Source: Pontibacillus halophilus JSM 076056 = DSM 19796
GTDB taxonomy: Bacteria > Bacillota > Bacilli > Bacillales > BH030062
Direction: 5' to 3'
Assembly (NCBI RefSeq): GCF_000425205.1
Contig: NZ_AULI01000001.1
Span: 124,001-188,000 of the forward strand
Length of the DNA: 64,000 bases
The notes beneath the pieces were generated by a model that was not told the DNA's origin, ran no database searches, and worked only from the letters and a program-made list of their open reading frames with translations. Positions 35,881-44,589 of this stretch are shown piece by piece. A program made the translations under genes and the position numbers. Position 1 is the stretch's first letter; each line of letters opens with the position of its first letter.

Positions 35881-36579
35881 CTAGCTTTGTCCGTAATAAT
35901 AATAGTAATTACTGGACTTCGCTTCTTTATCATTTAACACAACACCTAATAGCTTTGAGTTGCCTGCATCTAGTAATTTCTTCGCTTTAATAGCTGCTTC
36001 GTTGTCCGTTTGTTTACTTCGGACAACCATAAGCACTCCATCTACTAAGTTTGCCAGAATTTGAGCATCTGTAACGGCTAGTACAGGTGGTGCATCTACG
36101 ACAACCTGATCATAGAGTTCCAAGGCTTCTTCTAATAATCGCACCATTGCTTTGGAGCCTAGTATTTCCGAAGGGTTAGGCGGAATCGGTCCACTTGGAA
36201 GTACATCTAAATGCTCGATCTCAGTTTGATGCACTAAATCAGTAAGTGTAGAATCCTTCGTTACTAAGTAATTACTTAACCCCTTTACATTGGGGACACG
36301 AAAGGTATATTGAGCTGTCGGCTTACGTAAATCGGCATCAATGAGCAACACTTTCTTTCCTTGTTGAGCGAACGTAGTCGCTAGATTTCCTGAAGTCAAC
36401 GATTTACCTTCAGAAGGGCCTGTCGAGGTGATAAGCAAAGAACGGAGCTCATTGTCTACTGAAGCGAACTGTAAGTTTGTTCGGATGGTACGATACTGCT
36501 CAGAAATTGGGGATTTTGGATTTAAGTTTGTAATTAAGTTCCGTGCTTTTTGTGTTACATTTTTCTTTCTACGTGCCAA
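35881..36579 (-). CDS. ywqD: Bacterial tyrosine kinase of the CpsD/YwqD type
   Basis: BY-kinase that autophosphorylates on a C-terminal Tyr cluster and controls exopolysaccharide synthesis and enzymes such as Ugd. Walker A GPSEGKS (54-60), Walker A' VLLIDADLRKP, and a terminal YYYYYGQS cluster are all present. I choose TTG 36579 (GAGGTGA 5 nt upstream; the N-terminus then reads MARRKK, like the B. subtilis protein); a GTG at 36588 is the alternative and adds three residues. It overlaps the transmembrane activator gene, as expected for the two-piece kinase of Firmicutes. Confidence 0.9.
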   Translation of the reverse strand: MARRKKNVTQKARNLITNLNPKSPISEQYRTIRTNLQFASVDNELRSLLITSTGPSEGKSLTSGNLATTFAQQGKKVLLIDADLRKPTAQYTFRVPNVKGLSNYLVTKDSTLTDLVHQTEIEHLDVLPSGPIPPNPSEILGSKAMVRLLEEALELYDQVVVDAPPVLAVTDAQILANLVDGVLMVVRSKQTDNEAAIKAKKLLDAGNSKLLGVVLNDKEAKSSNYYYYYGQS

Positions 36580-37321
36580 TAGACTCACCTCTCACATTGG
36601 AAGCTGACATAGTTGCGTTTCGGCGATTTACTTGTGTCAAATCATCTTCTTTTATTTCAGAGATAACTCCAAGTACAGGTAGCCCTAATACTTTCTCAAC
36701 ATCTTCTTCCGTCTTAATCGTGTTGTCTAAGTATTCTAGTAAGAATGCAAGTCCGACTCCAATCATAGCACCTAGTACAAATGCAATTGCCATGTTAAGA
36801 AACGGCTTAGGACTTACAGGGGACAAATCTGGACCAGCACTTGCTTGAGACAGAATTGTAACATTATCAATATTCATAATTTCAGTTACTTCTTGACGAA
36901 ACGTCTCGACAGTTGCGTTTGCAATATCTGCCGCAAGCTCACGATCTTTGTTTGTGACCGTCACAGATACGACTTGTGAGTTTTGCTCACTTGCAATTTG
37001 CAAACTATTTTGCAACGCACCTGGTGACAAGTCTAGGTCCAAATCAGAAATGACTTCTTCTAATATGTAAGGACTTTTAATGATGTTACTATACGTACTG
37101 ATTAACTCTACGTTCGTACGAATATCATTATACTCGACTGCTTCTCCCTGGCCCCGACTTTGGTTTACGAGAAACTGAGATTGCGTCTCATATTCCGGCG
37201 TAAGGAAAAAGAAGCTTACCACTCCACTTAAAATTGTTGCTAACGCAGTAATACCAAGGATCATCCACAGACGTTTCTTTAAAACGCCGAAGATTTCCTT
37301 TAAAGAAATAGTTTCTTCCAT
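36569..37321 (-). CDS. ywqC: Chain-length determinant / kinase activator (YwqC type)
   Basis: 250-residue Wzz-type membrane protein: helices near 17-37 and 172-192 flank an extracellular alpha/beta part, with a cytosolic C-terminal tail that activates the BY-kinase encoded next. The kinase gene starts within its final codons. TTGGAGG ribosome site. Likely controls polymer chain length together with YwqD and YwqE. Confidence 0.88.
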   Translation of the reverse strand: MEETISLKEIFGVLKKRLWMILGITALATILSGVVSFFFLTPEYETQSQFLVNQSRGQGEAVEYNDIRTNVELISTYSNIIKSPYILEEVISDLDLDLSPGALQNSLQIASEQNSQVVSVTVTNKDRELAADIANATVETFRQEVTEIMNIDNVTILSQASAGPDLSPVSPKPFLNMAIAFVLGAMIGVGLAFLLEYLDNTIKTEEDVEKVLGLPVLGVISEIKEDDLTQVNRRNATMSASNVRGESIGT

Positions 37322-37463
37322 TGATTGAGTACCTCCAAGACTTCAAATATTCCCCTATTTCTATACAAATTATATCATACCATTAGTCATAAAATGTTAA
37401 TCAGACGTAATAACTTAGGACTAATCGCCTAATTCATTTTTGACGCTGGTTTTATTCACAAAA

Positions 37464-38231
37464 TTAAAAAATTCCAAGTATTTTCTTTCTCTTAACTGGC
37501 ATCGGCTCGTTTACGAGCACCCTCTCACCTTTCACCATAAGCTCCGCATTTTCATAGAAATCTAGCATTGTATCTTTACCATATGTTTCTTCAACCTCTT
37601 TCAATGCTTTTTGCAGGACAAACCCTCTTGACGAAGTATTGTGTGCATCCGAAGCAAGAAAATGGACGAGGTTCGATTCAATTAATTGGTGAGAGAACCT
37701 CGCAATCTTCTTACCAAAGTTCCCTACGAGACTGGCTGCCGTCAATTGAGTAAGGGCTCCATTCTGAACAAACTCATAAAGGTGGTCAGGATTTTGGATG
37801 AGTTCTTTATTGCGTTCTGGGTGCACGACAATAGGGGTGTATCCCTCTACTTGCAAGTCAAAAAGCATCCGTTTTGCATACCTCGGGACCTGGTCATGAG
37901 GCAACTCCACAAACACATAACCGGAGTTATCATTTAATGGAAGTGCTTTCCCATCTGCTAATTCTTCAATCATCTTTCCATGCAACCTCGCTTCCTGACC
38001 TGGCAGCACGGTCAAATCGATTTCTTCTGCTACTAAACGTTTGTTTAGCTCCTCAGTTCGTTGAAGTATGGCTGTCCGTTCGTTTACAAACGTACCGTTA
38101 CGGTGGTGTGGAGTAGCAATAATCGCATGGACACCATCCTGAACCGCTGCTTGCGCCATCGCTACACTATCCTCAATGGTCTTTGCACCATCGTCTACCC
38201 CAAACAATATATGACTATGGATGTCAATCAT
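37464..38231 (-). CDS. ywqE: Tyrosine-protein phosphatase of the CpsB/YwqE (PHP) type
   Basis: Metal-dependent phosphatase that dephosphorylates YwqD and its targets. 255 residues with the full PHP ligand set: H5 and H7 (IHSH), H42 (TPHH), E80 (GQE), H137/R140 (HPERN), D195 and H197 (SDAH). Follows the LCP gene by 15 nt and precedes ywqC by 142 nt. A second, degenerate copy is encoded at 61.8-62.5 kb. Confidence 0.92.
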   Translation of the reverse strand: MIDIHSHILFGVDDGAKTIEDSVAMAQAAVQDGVHAIIATPHHRNGTFVNERTAILQRTEELNKRLVAEEIDLTVLPGQEARLHGKMIEELADGKALPLNDNSGYVFVELPHDQVPRYAKRMLFDLQVEGYTPIVVHPERNKELIQNPDHLYEFVQNGALTQLTAASLVGNFGKKIARFSHQLIESNLVHFLASDAHNTSSRGFVLQKALKEVEETYGKDTMLDFYENAELMVKGERVLVNEPMPVKRKKILGIF

Positions 38232-38246
38232 TCACGTCCCACCTCA

Positions 38247-39239
38247 CTATTCTGAATTCTGGTCTCCCGAAGCATTTTCTGTTTCCGTTCCCGTCTGACT
38301 ATGCGACTCAATTTCGCCTTGAATTCGATTCAATTCTTCATCAGGCACAACAAGATACCAAATGTTATTGATCCGCTGGCCATTCCCGTTAAATTCCAAT
38401 GACTCGATGCTTTTCCTAGCTCCTGCATAGTTTGACAATAGGTTCCTCATCTGCGACATATCTAAGTTCGTTTGTACGTTATCTCCTACAACGTCTAACA
38501 CGTTTGTGATTTTACCTACTGAGTTAAAGGAAACCATTTTATCTAATGCAGCTTGGATGACCTTACGTTGTCGTTCAGTTCGCCCAAAGTCCCCTCGAGG
38601 GTCATCGTACCTCATACGTGAATAGGAAAGGGCTTGGTCTCCGTTAAGTTCGATTTCTCCCTCGTTGAATTGGTACCCATCATACTCAAAGTAAAAATCA
38701 TTTTGAACCGTGACCCCACCGACGGCCTCTACTCCGTCAGAGAAACCCTCCATATTAACCTTTGAATAGAAGTGAATAGGTACATCAAGATAGTTCTCTA
38801 CCGTCGCAACGGACAAATCTACCCCACCGAACGCATAGGCGTGATTAATTTTGTCTTTTCCTTCTCGCCCCGGGATGGTGACATACGTATCTCGTGGAAT
38901 GCTGAACATAAGAACAGACTCGGTATCTGGATTCAACGAAGCGAAAATCATTGTATCTGACCGACCATCATCATTAGTTCTTTCATCGACACCTAGTAGA
39001 AGAAAGTTAATGGCTTCTTTATTTTTTAATACATTTTCTAATTGTTCTTTTTGTTCTAAGGACGTATCTCTGTCTAAAGGCTTATGCATTTCATTTACCG
39101 TTTCTTGCACATTCATATAAATATGTAAGAAATATCCTCCACCAATTAGCAATAGGGCAAGTGCAATACTACTAACAATCCACATCACTTTCTTACGACG
39201 ACTCATTTTCTTACGATGCTTATGCGAGCGCATTTCCAT
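38247..39239 (-). CDS. LytR-CpsA-Psr (LCP) family wall-polymer ligase
   Basis: 330-residue membrane-anchored protein; LCP enzymes transfer undecaprenyl-linked glycans onto peptidoglycan. One N-terminal helix (about 17-37), then the LCP domain with LLGVDER, SDTMIFASL and the IPRDTYV arginine/aspartate motif. AAGGAG ribosome site 8 nt before the ATG. First gene of the unit LCP-ywqE-ywqC-ywqD, linking chain-length control with wall attachment. Confidence 0.92.
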   Translation of the reverse strand: MEMRSHKHRKKMSRRKKVMWIVSSIALALLLIGGGYFLHIYMNVQETVNEMHKPLDRDTSLEQKEQLENVLKNKEAINFLLLGVDERTNDDGRSDTMIFASLNPDTESVLMFSIPRDTYVTIPGREGKDKINHAYAFGGVDLSVATVENYLDVPIHFYSKVNMEGFSDGVEAVGGVTVQNDFYFEYDGYQFNEGEIELNGDQALSYSRMRYDDPRGDFGRTERQRKVIQAALDKMVSFNSVGKITNVLDVVGDNVQTNLDMSQMRNLLSNYAGARKSIESLEFNGNGQRINNIWYLVVPDEELNRIQGEIESHSQTGTETENASGDQNSE

Positions 39240-39386
39240 GTTTTAATCTCCTTCAATAGATTCCTAATACTGTAATTATACGCGTAACCATACTTTTAGT
39301 CTAACTAGTTTTTTAGAACTATAAAAGTAGAAAAATAGGAACGGTGCGCGCTAAATCAATGATTAATCACAACCAATAAGGATATA

Positions 39387-39437
39387 AAAAAATGTTCTTC
39401 CCCTACGTGATACGTTTCGTAAAAGAAGAACATTTTC
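39387..39437 (-). terminator. Terminator after the AlaX-like gene
   Basis: Arms AAAATGTTCTTC (39389-39400) and GAAGAACATTTT (39425-39436) pair perfectly around a 24-nt loop that can itself fold (ACGTGATACGT). Confidence 0.65.
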
Positions 39438-39446
39438 TCTCATTTC

Positions 39447-40646
39447 CTATTCACAATCATTTATAGCTTGTTTCATTTTAGTGACTAATTCGTCTGCTTC
39501 TATAAGTTTTTTACCCCCACCTTGTACGAAGTTTGGCTTTCCGCCACCCTTACCTTCAATGATTGGGAATATCTTTTTCGCTATATGGTTCAGATTTTGT
39601 TCTACAGCATCCCCGTGAGCTAGCACAAATTGAAGCTGATCTTCTTGCTCACTAACTAAAACCACATATTCGATATCGCCTGAGGCAACAACCGCTTTTC
39701 CTAATGATTGTAGGTCCTTAATCGGTCGATGCTTGTAAACACGATAGACCACTCCATCTGCTGGAATGTTGGACATTAACTGCTTCGCTTCGTATTTAAT
39801 AAGTTGCTCCTCGAGTTCAGTAATCTTTCTATCCTTTTCCTTGCTTTCCAATAAGATTGAGTTCACTTCAGAAGTCAGTTCATCTTCTGGACGACGGACT
39901 AGTTGCTTTAAATCCGTAACAATTCGATGCTTCTCCTCTAATTTATTCAACACGCGGTTCCCGCATGCAAATTCCAATCGGACCTGCTTTTTATTCCTTG
40001 TCCAACCTAAAAATTTCACAGCCATCACTTCGCTTGTGGATTGAGGATGGGTACCTCCGCAACCGTTATAATCAACTCCAGGAATGATGACTAATCGAAC
40101 ATCTTCCTCTACTGATAACGATTTCCGCAACGGGTACTTGTTCGCTTCTTCAACATCCACCCACTTTGCCTCAATTTCAAGGTGATTGCGAATAATTTTA
40201 TTTACGCGCTCCTCTGCGTCTCGCAGGAGTTCGCCTGTTAAATTATCTGTATCTAAGTCAATGGTGACCGTATCTTTACCAAGGTGAAAACTTGTAGTTG
40301 GGACTCCAAATCTGTCCTGAAAGACGGCAGAGACAATATGTTGTCCATTATGCTGTTGCATATGATCATACCTACGCTCCCAGTTTACACTCCCATGTAT
40401 TGTAATTAATTCCGCTGGGAACCGTTCAGATAAATAATGGCGGATTTCACCATCAATCTCCTCAACGTCGGTCACCTCAAGTCCATTCAGGGAACCTGTA
40501 TCATGAGGCTGTCCCCCTCCTGTCGGATAAAACGCCGTTTCTTCAAGAACTGCATAATAGCGCCCAGAATTGTCTTGATCTACTTTTCTGACCTCTGTAT
40601 CAAATTCAGTCAAGTAAGCATCCTCGTAATAGAGCTTTCTCGTCAT
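39447..40646 (-). CDS. Alanyl-tRNA editing protein, AlaX family with DHHA1 domain
   Basis: 399-residue free-standing relative of the AlaRS editing and C-terminal parts; hydrolyses mischarged Ser-tRNA(Ala) (family knowledge). Zinc ligands H99 and H103 (HNGQH) and the CGGTH motif near 200 are present, followed by a coiled coil (about 225-290) and a DHHA1 domain with GGGKPNFVQGGG near the C-terminus. Typical for the long AlaX type of bacilli. AGGAGG before the ATG. Alone in its transcription unit. Confidence 0.9.
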   Translation of the reverse strand: MTRKLYYEDAYLTEFDTEVRKVDQDNSGRYYAVLEETAFYPTGGGQPHDTGSLNGLEVTDVEEIDGEIRHYLSERFPAELITIHGSVNWERRYDHMQQHNGQHIVSAVFQDRFGVPTTSFHLGKDTVTIDLDTDNLTGELLRDAEERVNKIIRNHLEIEAKWVDVEEANKYPLRKSLSVEEDVRLVIIPGVDYNGCGGTHPQSTSEVMAVKFLGWTRNKKQVRLEFACGNRVLNKLEEKHRIVTDLKQLVRRPEDELTSEVNSILLESKEKDRKITELEEQLIKYEAKQLMSNIPADGVVYRVYKHRPIKDLQSLGKAVVASGDIEYVVLVSEQEDQLQFVLAHGDAVEQNLNHIAKKIFPIIEGKGGGKPNFVQGGGKKLIEADELVTKMKQAINDCE

Positions 40647-40952
40647 CTTTCTCTTCCTCCTATGTCTTTCCTATCTATCTAGAGTAGCACGTTCAGAGGA
40701 GGAACGAAATGACAGTCGTTCTTTAAACAAAAAGAAGAACGGTAATCATGTGTAACCAACGCCTCCATTTCATTTATCTCCATAATCGTTTTTAAAGAAA
40801 ACATAATCGATAAACTCATATCGAAGGATCACGATCGCGCTTGTGACTGCATCTGGTTCTTGTTGATACCACATAGAGAAACTTAAAGAAAAGACTCAAG
40901 AATCGCACACAAGAATTAGGAAATTCGTCTCAAGGAGAAGTCTCTATAAATA
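40647..40952. other. Intergenic region, no clear gene
   Basis: Stretch between the AlaX-like and BCCT genes. The only frame of note is a 34-codon ATG frame on the minus strand (40770-40874, beginning MWYQQEPDAV) with no ribosome site in front; I do not call it a gene. Confidence 0.4.
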
Positions 40953-40986
40953 GAAAAAGGAACCCTTTATCAAGGGCTCCCTTTAC
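40953..40986 (-). terminator. Terminator after the BCCT gene
   Basis: Imperfect stem AAAGGAACCCTT / AAGGGCTCCCTTT around TATC, with T residues downstream on the minus strand. Confidence 0.65.
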
Positions 40987-40987
40987 A

Positions 40988-42490
40988 TTATGCGGCTTTC
41001 TTATTCCGTTTTTCTTTCTTAGCAACATCCGCTTTAAATGACTTAATTAAGCCGACCATCATAAGCAGCAAGATAACCGTTAATGGCAATCCAGATATGA
41101 TTGTTGCAGCTTGAAGTCCTTCATAACCACCTGTACCCATTAGGATTGCAGCAATGGCGGTCATAATTATTCCCCAGCTTAGCTTCACGAAGAATGGCGG
41201 GTTAAGACTTCCGTTTGAAGTCTGCATGCCGAGTACAAATGTTGCAGAATCAGCAGACGTAATGAAGAATGTGGCAATAAGAAGCACGGCTATAGTTGAT
41301 AGAAGTCCGCTTAACGGCAATTGGTCAAATACATAGAATAGCGTTGTTTCTAATGATTGGCTAGATACATCTGCGCCTTGTACGAAATCAAGATGTAACG
41401 CTCCGCCCCCAAATACAGCGAACCAGAACACACACACAAGTGTGGGTGCAACAATAACTGCCATGATAAATTCACGTACTGTACGACCTCTAGATACCCG
41501 AGCAATAAACGTACTAACAAATGGAGTCCAAGAAATCCACCATGCCCAATAGAAGATTGTCCAGTCTTTCACCCACTGATTATTTTCTTCAGTAAATGGA
41601 GCAAATCGGAAACTCATGCTCGCAAAGTCTTGTAAATAAGCCCCTAGTGTTGTAGAGAATAACTCTAGAATAAATTGAGTTGGACCTAAGAAAAGGAATG
41701 AGATTAATAGAACAACAGCTAAGATTAAGTTCGTATTACTTAGGATTTTAATTCCCTTTGAAAGACCTGTGGCAGCTGATGTAATAAACAAGACCATCGT
41801 AACAGCCATAATTATCAACTGAACATTGAATGTATTTGGCACACCGAATAAATAGTTTAAACCACCATTAATCTGGGAAGCACCAATTCCAAGGGAAATC
41901 GCAACCCCAAACAGCGTAGCGAAGATAGCAATAATATCAACTACTTTACCAATTGGGCCTCGTACTCGGTCACCAATTAGTGGATAAAGTGTCGTACTCA
42001 TCAAACCTGGCATACCTTTTTTAAATTGGTAATAAGCAAGTGCTAATGCAACAATTGCGTATATACCCCATGCACTAAAACCCCAATGCAAGTACGTATG
42101 TTGCAATCCTGTCTTGGCAGCTTCAATTGTCCCTCCATCTCCTACAGGCGGGTTGGAATAGTGAGACATAGGTTCAGATGCTCCGTAGAACATAAGCCCA
42201 ATTCCCATACCTGCACTAAATAGCATCGCAAACCATGTGGGTGTGCTATACTCAGGCTTGTCTCCTTCACTTCCTAACTTAATTTTACCAAATTTACTAA
42301 ATGCGATTGCAATCGATACGATGAAAATCAATGCAACTGACAATTGATAGAACCAACCAAATTGATCTAAAATGTTCGTTTTCAAGCTTGCCATTACAGA
42401 AGCCATCTGGCCAGGAGCAACCACTCCCCATGCCACAAATAGGACACCCATCGCAAGCGACACCCAAAACATCTTCGTAAAGTTCTTCAC
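40988..42490 (-). CDS. BCCT-family osmolyte transporter (glycine betaine/choline type)
   Basis: 500-residue, about 12-helix secondary transporter of the betaine/choline/carnitine family, important in salt stress. Signatures: MGIGLMFYGASEPMSHY near 93-109 and the WAWWISWTPFVSTFIARVSRGRT stretch (near 315-337) bearing the aromatic substrate box. Start codon GTG behind AAGGAGG. Monocistronic. Substrate (glycine betaine, ectoine, choline) is not decidable from sequence; the gene fits a salt-adapted host. Confidence 0.92.
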   Translation of the reverse strand: MKNFTKMFWVSLAMGVLFVAWGVVAPGQMASVMASLKTNILDQFGWFYQLSVALIFIVSIAIAFSKFGKIKLGSEGDKPEYSTPTWFAMLFSAGMGIGLMFYGASEPMSHYSNPPVGDGGTIEAAKTGLQHTYLHWGFSAWGIYAIVALALAYYQFKKGMPGLMSTTLYPLIGDRVRGPIGKVVDIIAIFATLFGVAISLGIGASQINGGLNYLFGVPNTFNVQLIIMAVTMVLFITSAATGLSKGIKILSNTNLILAVVLLISFLFLGPTQFILELFSTTLGAYLQDFASMSFRFAPFTEENNQWVKDWTIFYWAWWISWTPFVSTFIARVSRGRTVREFIMAVIVAPTLVCVFWFAVFGGGALHLDFVQGADVSSQSLETTLFYVFDQLPLSGLLSTIAVLLIATFFITSADSATFVLGMQTSNGSLNPPFFVKLSWGIIMTAIAAILMGTGGYEGLQAATIISGLPLTVILLLMMVGLIKSFKADVAKKEKRNKKAA

Positions 42491-42864
42491 GTTTTTCCTC
42501 CTTAAAAAATTTATATATTTTATGTACAGTTTTAACTTTTCGTTCTAAATAGTCTTTTTATATTATAAGTTAAGAATAAACTTTTATCTACTGCCACCTT
42601 CGATGGTATAGCACGCTCTGGTGGAATATGTCGACATATAGAGAATTCAGAAGATTTCTCCTTACATATGCTTTAAATTGCTCTCATATTCTTACTCATA
42701 CTAAATATGTATAGATTAAAATACCTACCTTCTTTGAATAGGTCTTTTTTTATATTTTAGTAACTTTCATTTTTTCCAATCTAAAAAAGGAACAGTCATC
42801 ATTCAATCATAGGTCCTTCTCAAGGTGCATATACTTTCATAGTTTAGGTGTAAAGGAGGTGATT
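42491..42864. other. Intergenic region with an orphan terminator
   Basis: About 370 bases between two divergently oriented genes. It is AT-rich, holds no convincing ORF, and contains a +-strand terminator-like hairpin (ACCTA...TAGGT with T7) at 42722-42752 that follows no recognised gene. A small RNA or leader is possible. Confidence 0.4.
42722..42752 (+). terminator. Orphan terminator-like hairpin
   Basis: Short stem ACCTA / TAGGT around a 10-nt loop followed by CT7. The nearest +-strand gene upstream is more than 20 kb away, so it would serve an unannotated short transcript, if any. Confidence 0.4.
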
Positions 42865-43149
42865 ATGTCGGAGGAGCAAACAGTTAACCCAACTGGAGGT
42901 GCGACGGCAATTGCCTCATTCGTTCTAGGTATTATTGGTGTATTACTTGGATTGATTCCAGGGATTGGAATCCTTTTTGGGTTCATTTTTTGGGTGTTGG
43001 CTACTATTTTTGGTTATATAGGACGTCGATCCGCTCGAAAAGGGCTCGCAACGGCTGGACTCGTTATGGGAGTTGGGATGGTTGTTTACCAATTATTATT
43101 TCTGCTTTTATTTGGTTATTTCACAGTGACACCAGGAAATTTGGGCTAA
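42865..43149 (+). CDS. DUF4190-type small membrane protein
   Basis: 94-residue protein with two transmembrane helices joined by a short loop (IGRRSARKGLATAGLVMG), matching DUF4190-like proteins of bacilli. The ATG at 42865 follows an ideal AAAGGAGGTGATT; an in-frame GTG at 42859 lies within that ribosome site and is rejected. Function unknown. Confidence 0.8.
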   Translation: MSEEQTVNPTGGATAIASFVLGIIGVLLGLIPGIGILFGFIFWVLATIFGYIGRRSARKGLATAGLVMGVGMVVYQLLFLLLFGYFTVTPGNLG

Positions 43150-43198
43150 GGTAACTCGCTATGTTTCTAAATCAAAGTCGATATCCTTGAGACACTAT

Positions 43199-43268
43199 TC
43201 AAACGTTTGATCAACTGCCAAAAAGATAGGATGCAGAAGGGATTTAAGATAATTGATCAATCGTTTGA
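43199..43268. repeat. Spaced inverted repeat downstream of the DUF4190 gene
   Basis: TCAAACGTTTGATCAA (43199-43214) and TTGATCAATCGTTTGA (43253-43268) are reverse complements with one mismatch, 38 bp apart. Each half also contains a self-palindromic core. Role unknown. Confidence 0.6.
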
Positions 43269-43289
43269 GCAGGAAATCTATGTACAATA

Positions 43290-43332
43290 AAACAAGCTTG
43301 AAAGGGTTCTATAAACCCTTTCAAGCTTGTTT
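43290..43332. terminator. Strong bidirectional terminator after tagO
   Basis: Perfect 19-bp stem (arms 43290-43308 and 43314-43332, AAACAAGCTTG... ) around CTATA, lying between convergent genes. Confidence 0.9.
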
Positions 43333-43333
43333 C

Positions 43334-44395
43334 TTAATTGCTCTTATTCTTCATAACATGTGAGTCAATGAAATTTAAAATTGGTCTGTAACGTTTTCCA
43401 ATTAGACCTGTAGCCTCTACAATAATCTCAATTAACAACAGCAAGAGAACCAGTATACTAGCACTACCCCATAACGTTGCTTTATTGAACATGACTGCTG
43501 CAATGCTGAAGATTCCACTAATGGCATAGATCAACAATACGGTCTGTCGGTGAGAATACCCGAGGTGCAACAAGCAATGGTGCAGATGGAACTTGTCAGG
43601 TGCCGACAACGGCTTTTTCTGAATGATTCTTCGTAGAATGGCAAATGTTGTGTCCATAATCGGTACTCCCAGTATGATAAGAGGAAGTACAATGGAGAAG
43701 ATTGTAACGTTCTTGAAAAGCCCCATTAGGGAAAGAGTACTAATCATATACCCTAGGAATAAAGAGCCTGTGTCACCCATAAAAATTTTCGCTGGATGAA
43801 AGTTAAAGAATAGAAATCCTAACGTACTACCTAAGAGAATTAATGTCATGGCACCTACTAGATAGTTACCCATGGACAGTGCCATCCCTGTAATTGTAAT
43901 GAGCGCAATGGATGAAACCCCAGCTGCCAGTCCATCTAGTCCATCAATTAGATTAATTGCATTTGTAACTCCAACAATCCAGAGGATTGTAAGCGGTATG
44001 CTTAAAGCGCCAAAGTAGATAAATTCACCTGTTGGCAGTTGGATAAAGTCAATCTGCAGACCACCTAATACGGCAATGACCGCTGCTAAGATTTGAGCTA
44101 GTAACTTCATCTTAGCCGATAACTCAAACTTATCATCTAGCATTCCTACAACGGCGATAAGGAGTGAGCCTGTAATGATGTGCCAGATTGTGCCTAACTC
44201 TTTTGGTAGAAAGATGACCAGCCCAATGTAGAAGGATAATAGAATCGCCATGCCGCCCATTCGAGGCATTGGTTTCTCATGTACTTTTCTATAATTGGGT
44301 TTATCAACGATGTTCCATCTAATAGCTAATCTTATAATAATTGGTGTAAGCGACAGTGCTACGATTAATGATACTATAAATGCCCAAATCAGCAT
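43334..44395 (-). CDS. tagO: Undecaprenyl-phosphate GlcNAc-1-phosphate transferase
   Basis: Starts wall teichoic acid or other wall glycan synthesis by moving GlcNAc-1-P onto undecaprenyl phosphate. 353-residue, about 10-11-helix protein of the MraY/WecA/TagO family: DDKFELS near 87, NAINLIDGLDGLAAG near 145-159, FMGDTGSLFLGY near 205 and the HLHHCLLHLG histidine loop near 272. AAGGAGG before the ATG. Second gene after the GH73 protein gene on the same strand but separated from it by a terminator. Confidence 0.94.
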   Translation of the reverse strand: MLIWAFIVSLIVALSLTPIIIRLAIRWNIVDKPNYRKVHEKPMPRMGGMAILLSFYIGLVIFLPKELGTIWHIITGSLLIAVVGMLDDKFELSAKMKLLAQILAAVIAVLGGLQIDFIQLPTGEFIYFGALSIPLTILWIVGVTNAINLIDGLDGLAAGVSSIALITITGMALSMGNYLVGAMTLILLGSTLGFLFFNFHPAKIFMGDTGSLFLGYMISTLSLMGLFKNVTIFSIVLPLIILGVPIMDTTFAILRRIIQKKPLSAPDKFHLHHCLLHLGYSHRQTVLLIYAISGIFSIAAVMFNKATLWGSASILVLLLLLIEIIVEATGLIGKRYRPILNFIDSHVMKNKSN

Positions 44396-44549
44396 GGTGA
44401 TCCTCCTTATTAATCAAGCCACTTCTAATCTATCTTATTTAAAATTGAATGTCCGTATCTATTGTAAAACTTCCTGCTTAATTATATGTAATCTTATGTC
44501 AAAATTCAATAGATTTCTGAAGGTTTCATCAAAACCTTACAAAAGAAGA

Positions 44550-44582
44550 AAGGGTTGGATGAGAGAAACTCTTCCAACCCTT
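44550..44582 (-). terminator. Terminator after the GH73 glucosaminidase gene
   Basis: Perfect stem AAGGGTTGGA / TCCAACCCTT; T-rich tail on the minus strand. Confidence 0.85.
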
Positions 44583-44589
44583 CCCCATA

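Noticed and set aside
40770-40874. A 34-codon ATG frame (MWYQQEPDAV...) between the BCCT and AlaX-like genes
   Set aside because: Protein-like composition but no ribosome site and no recognised family; possibly a fragment.
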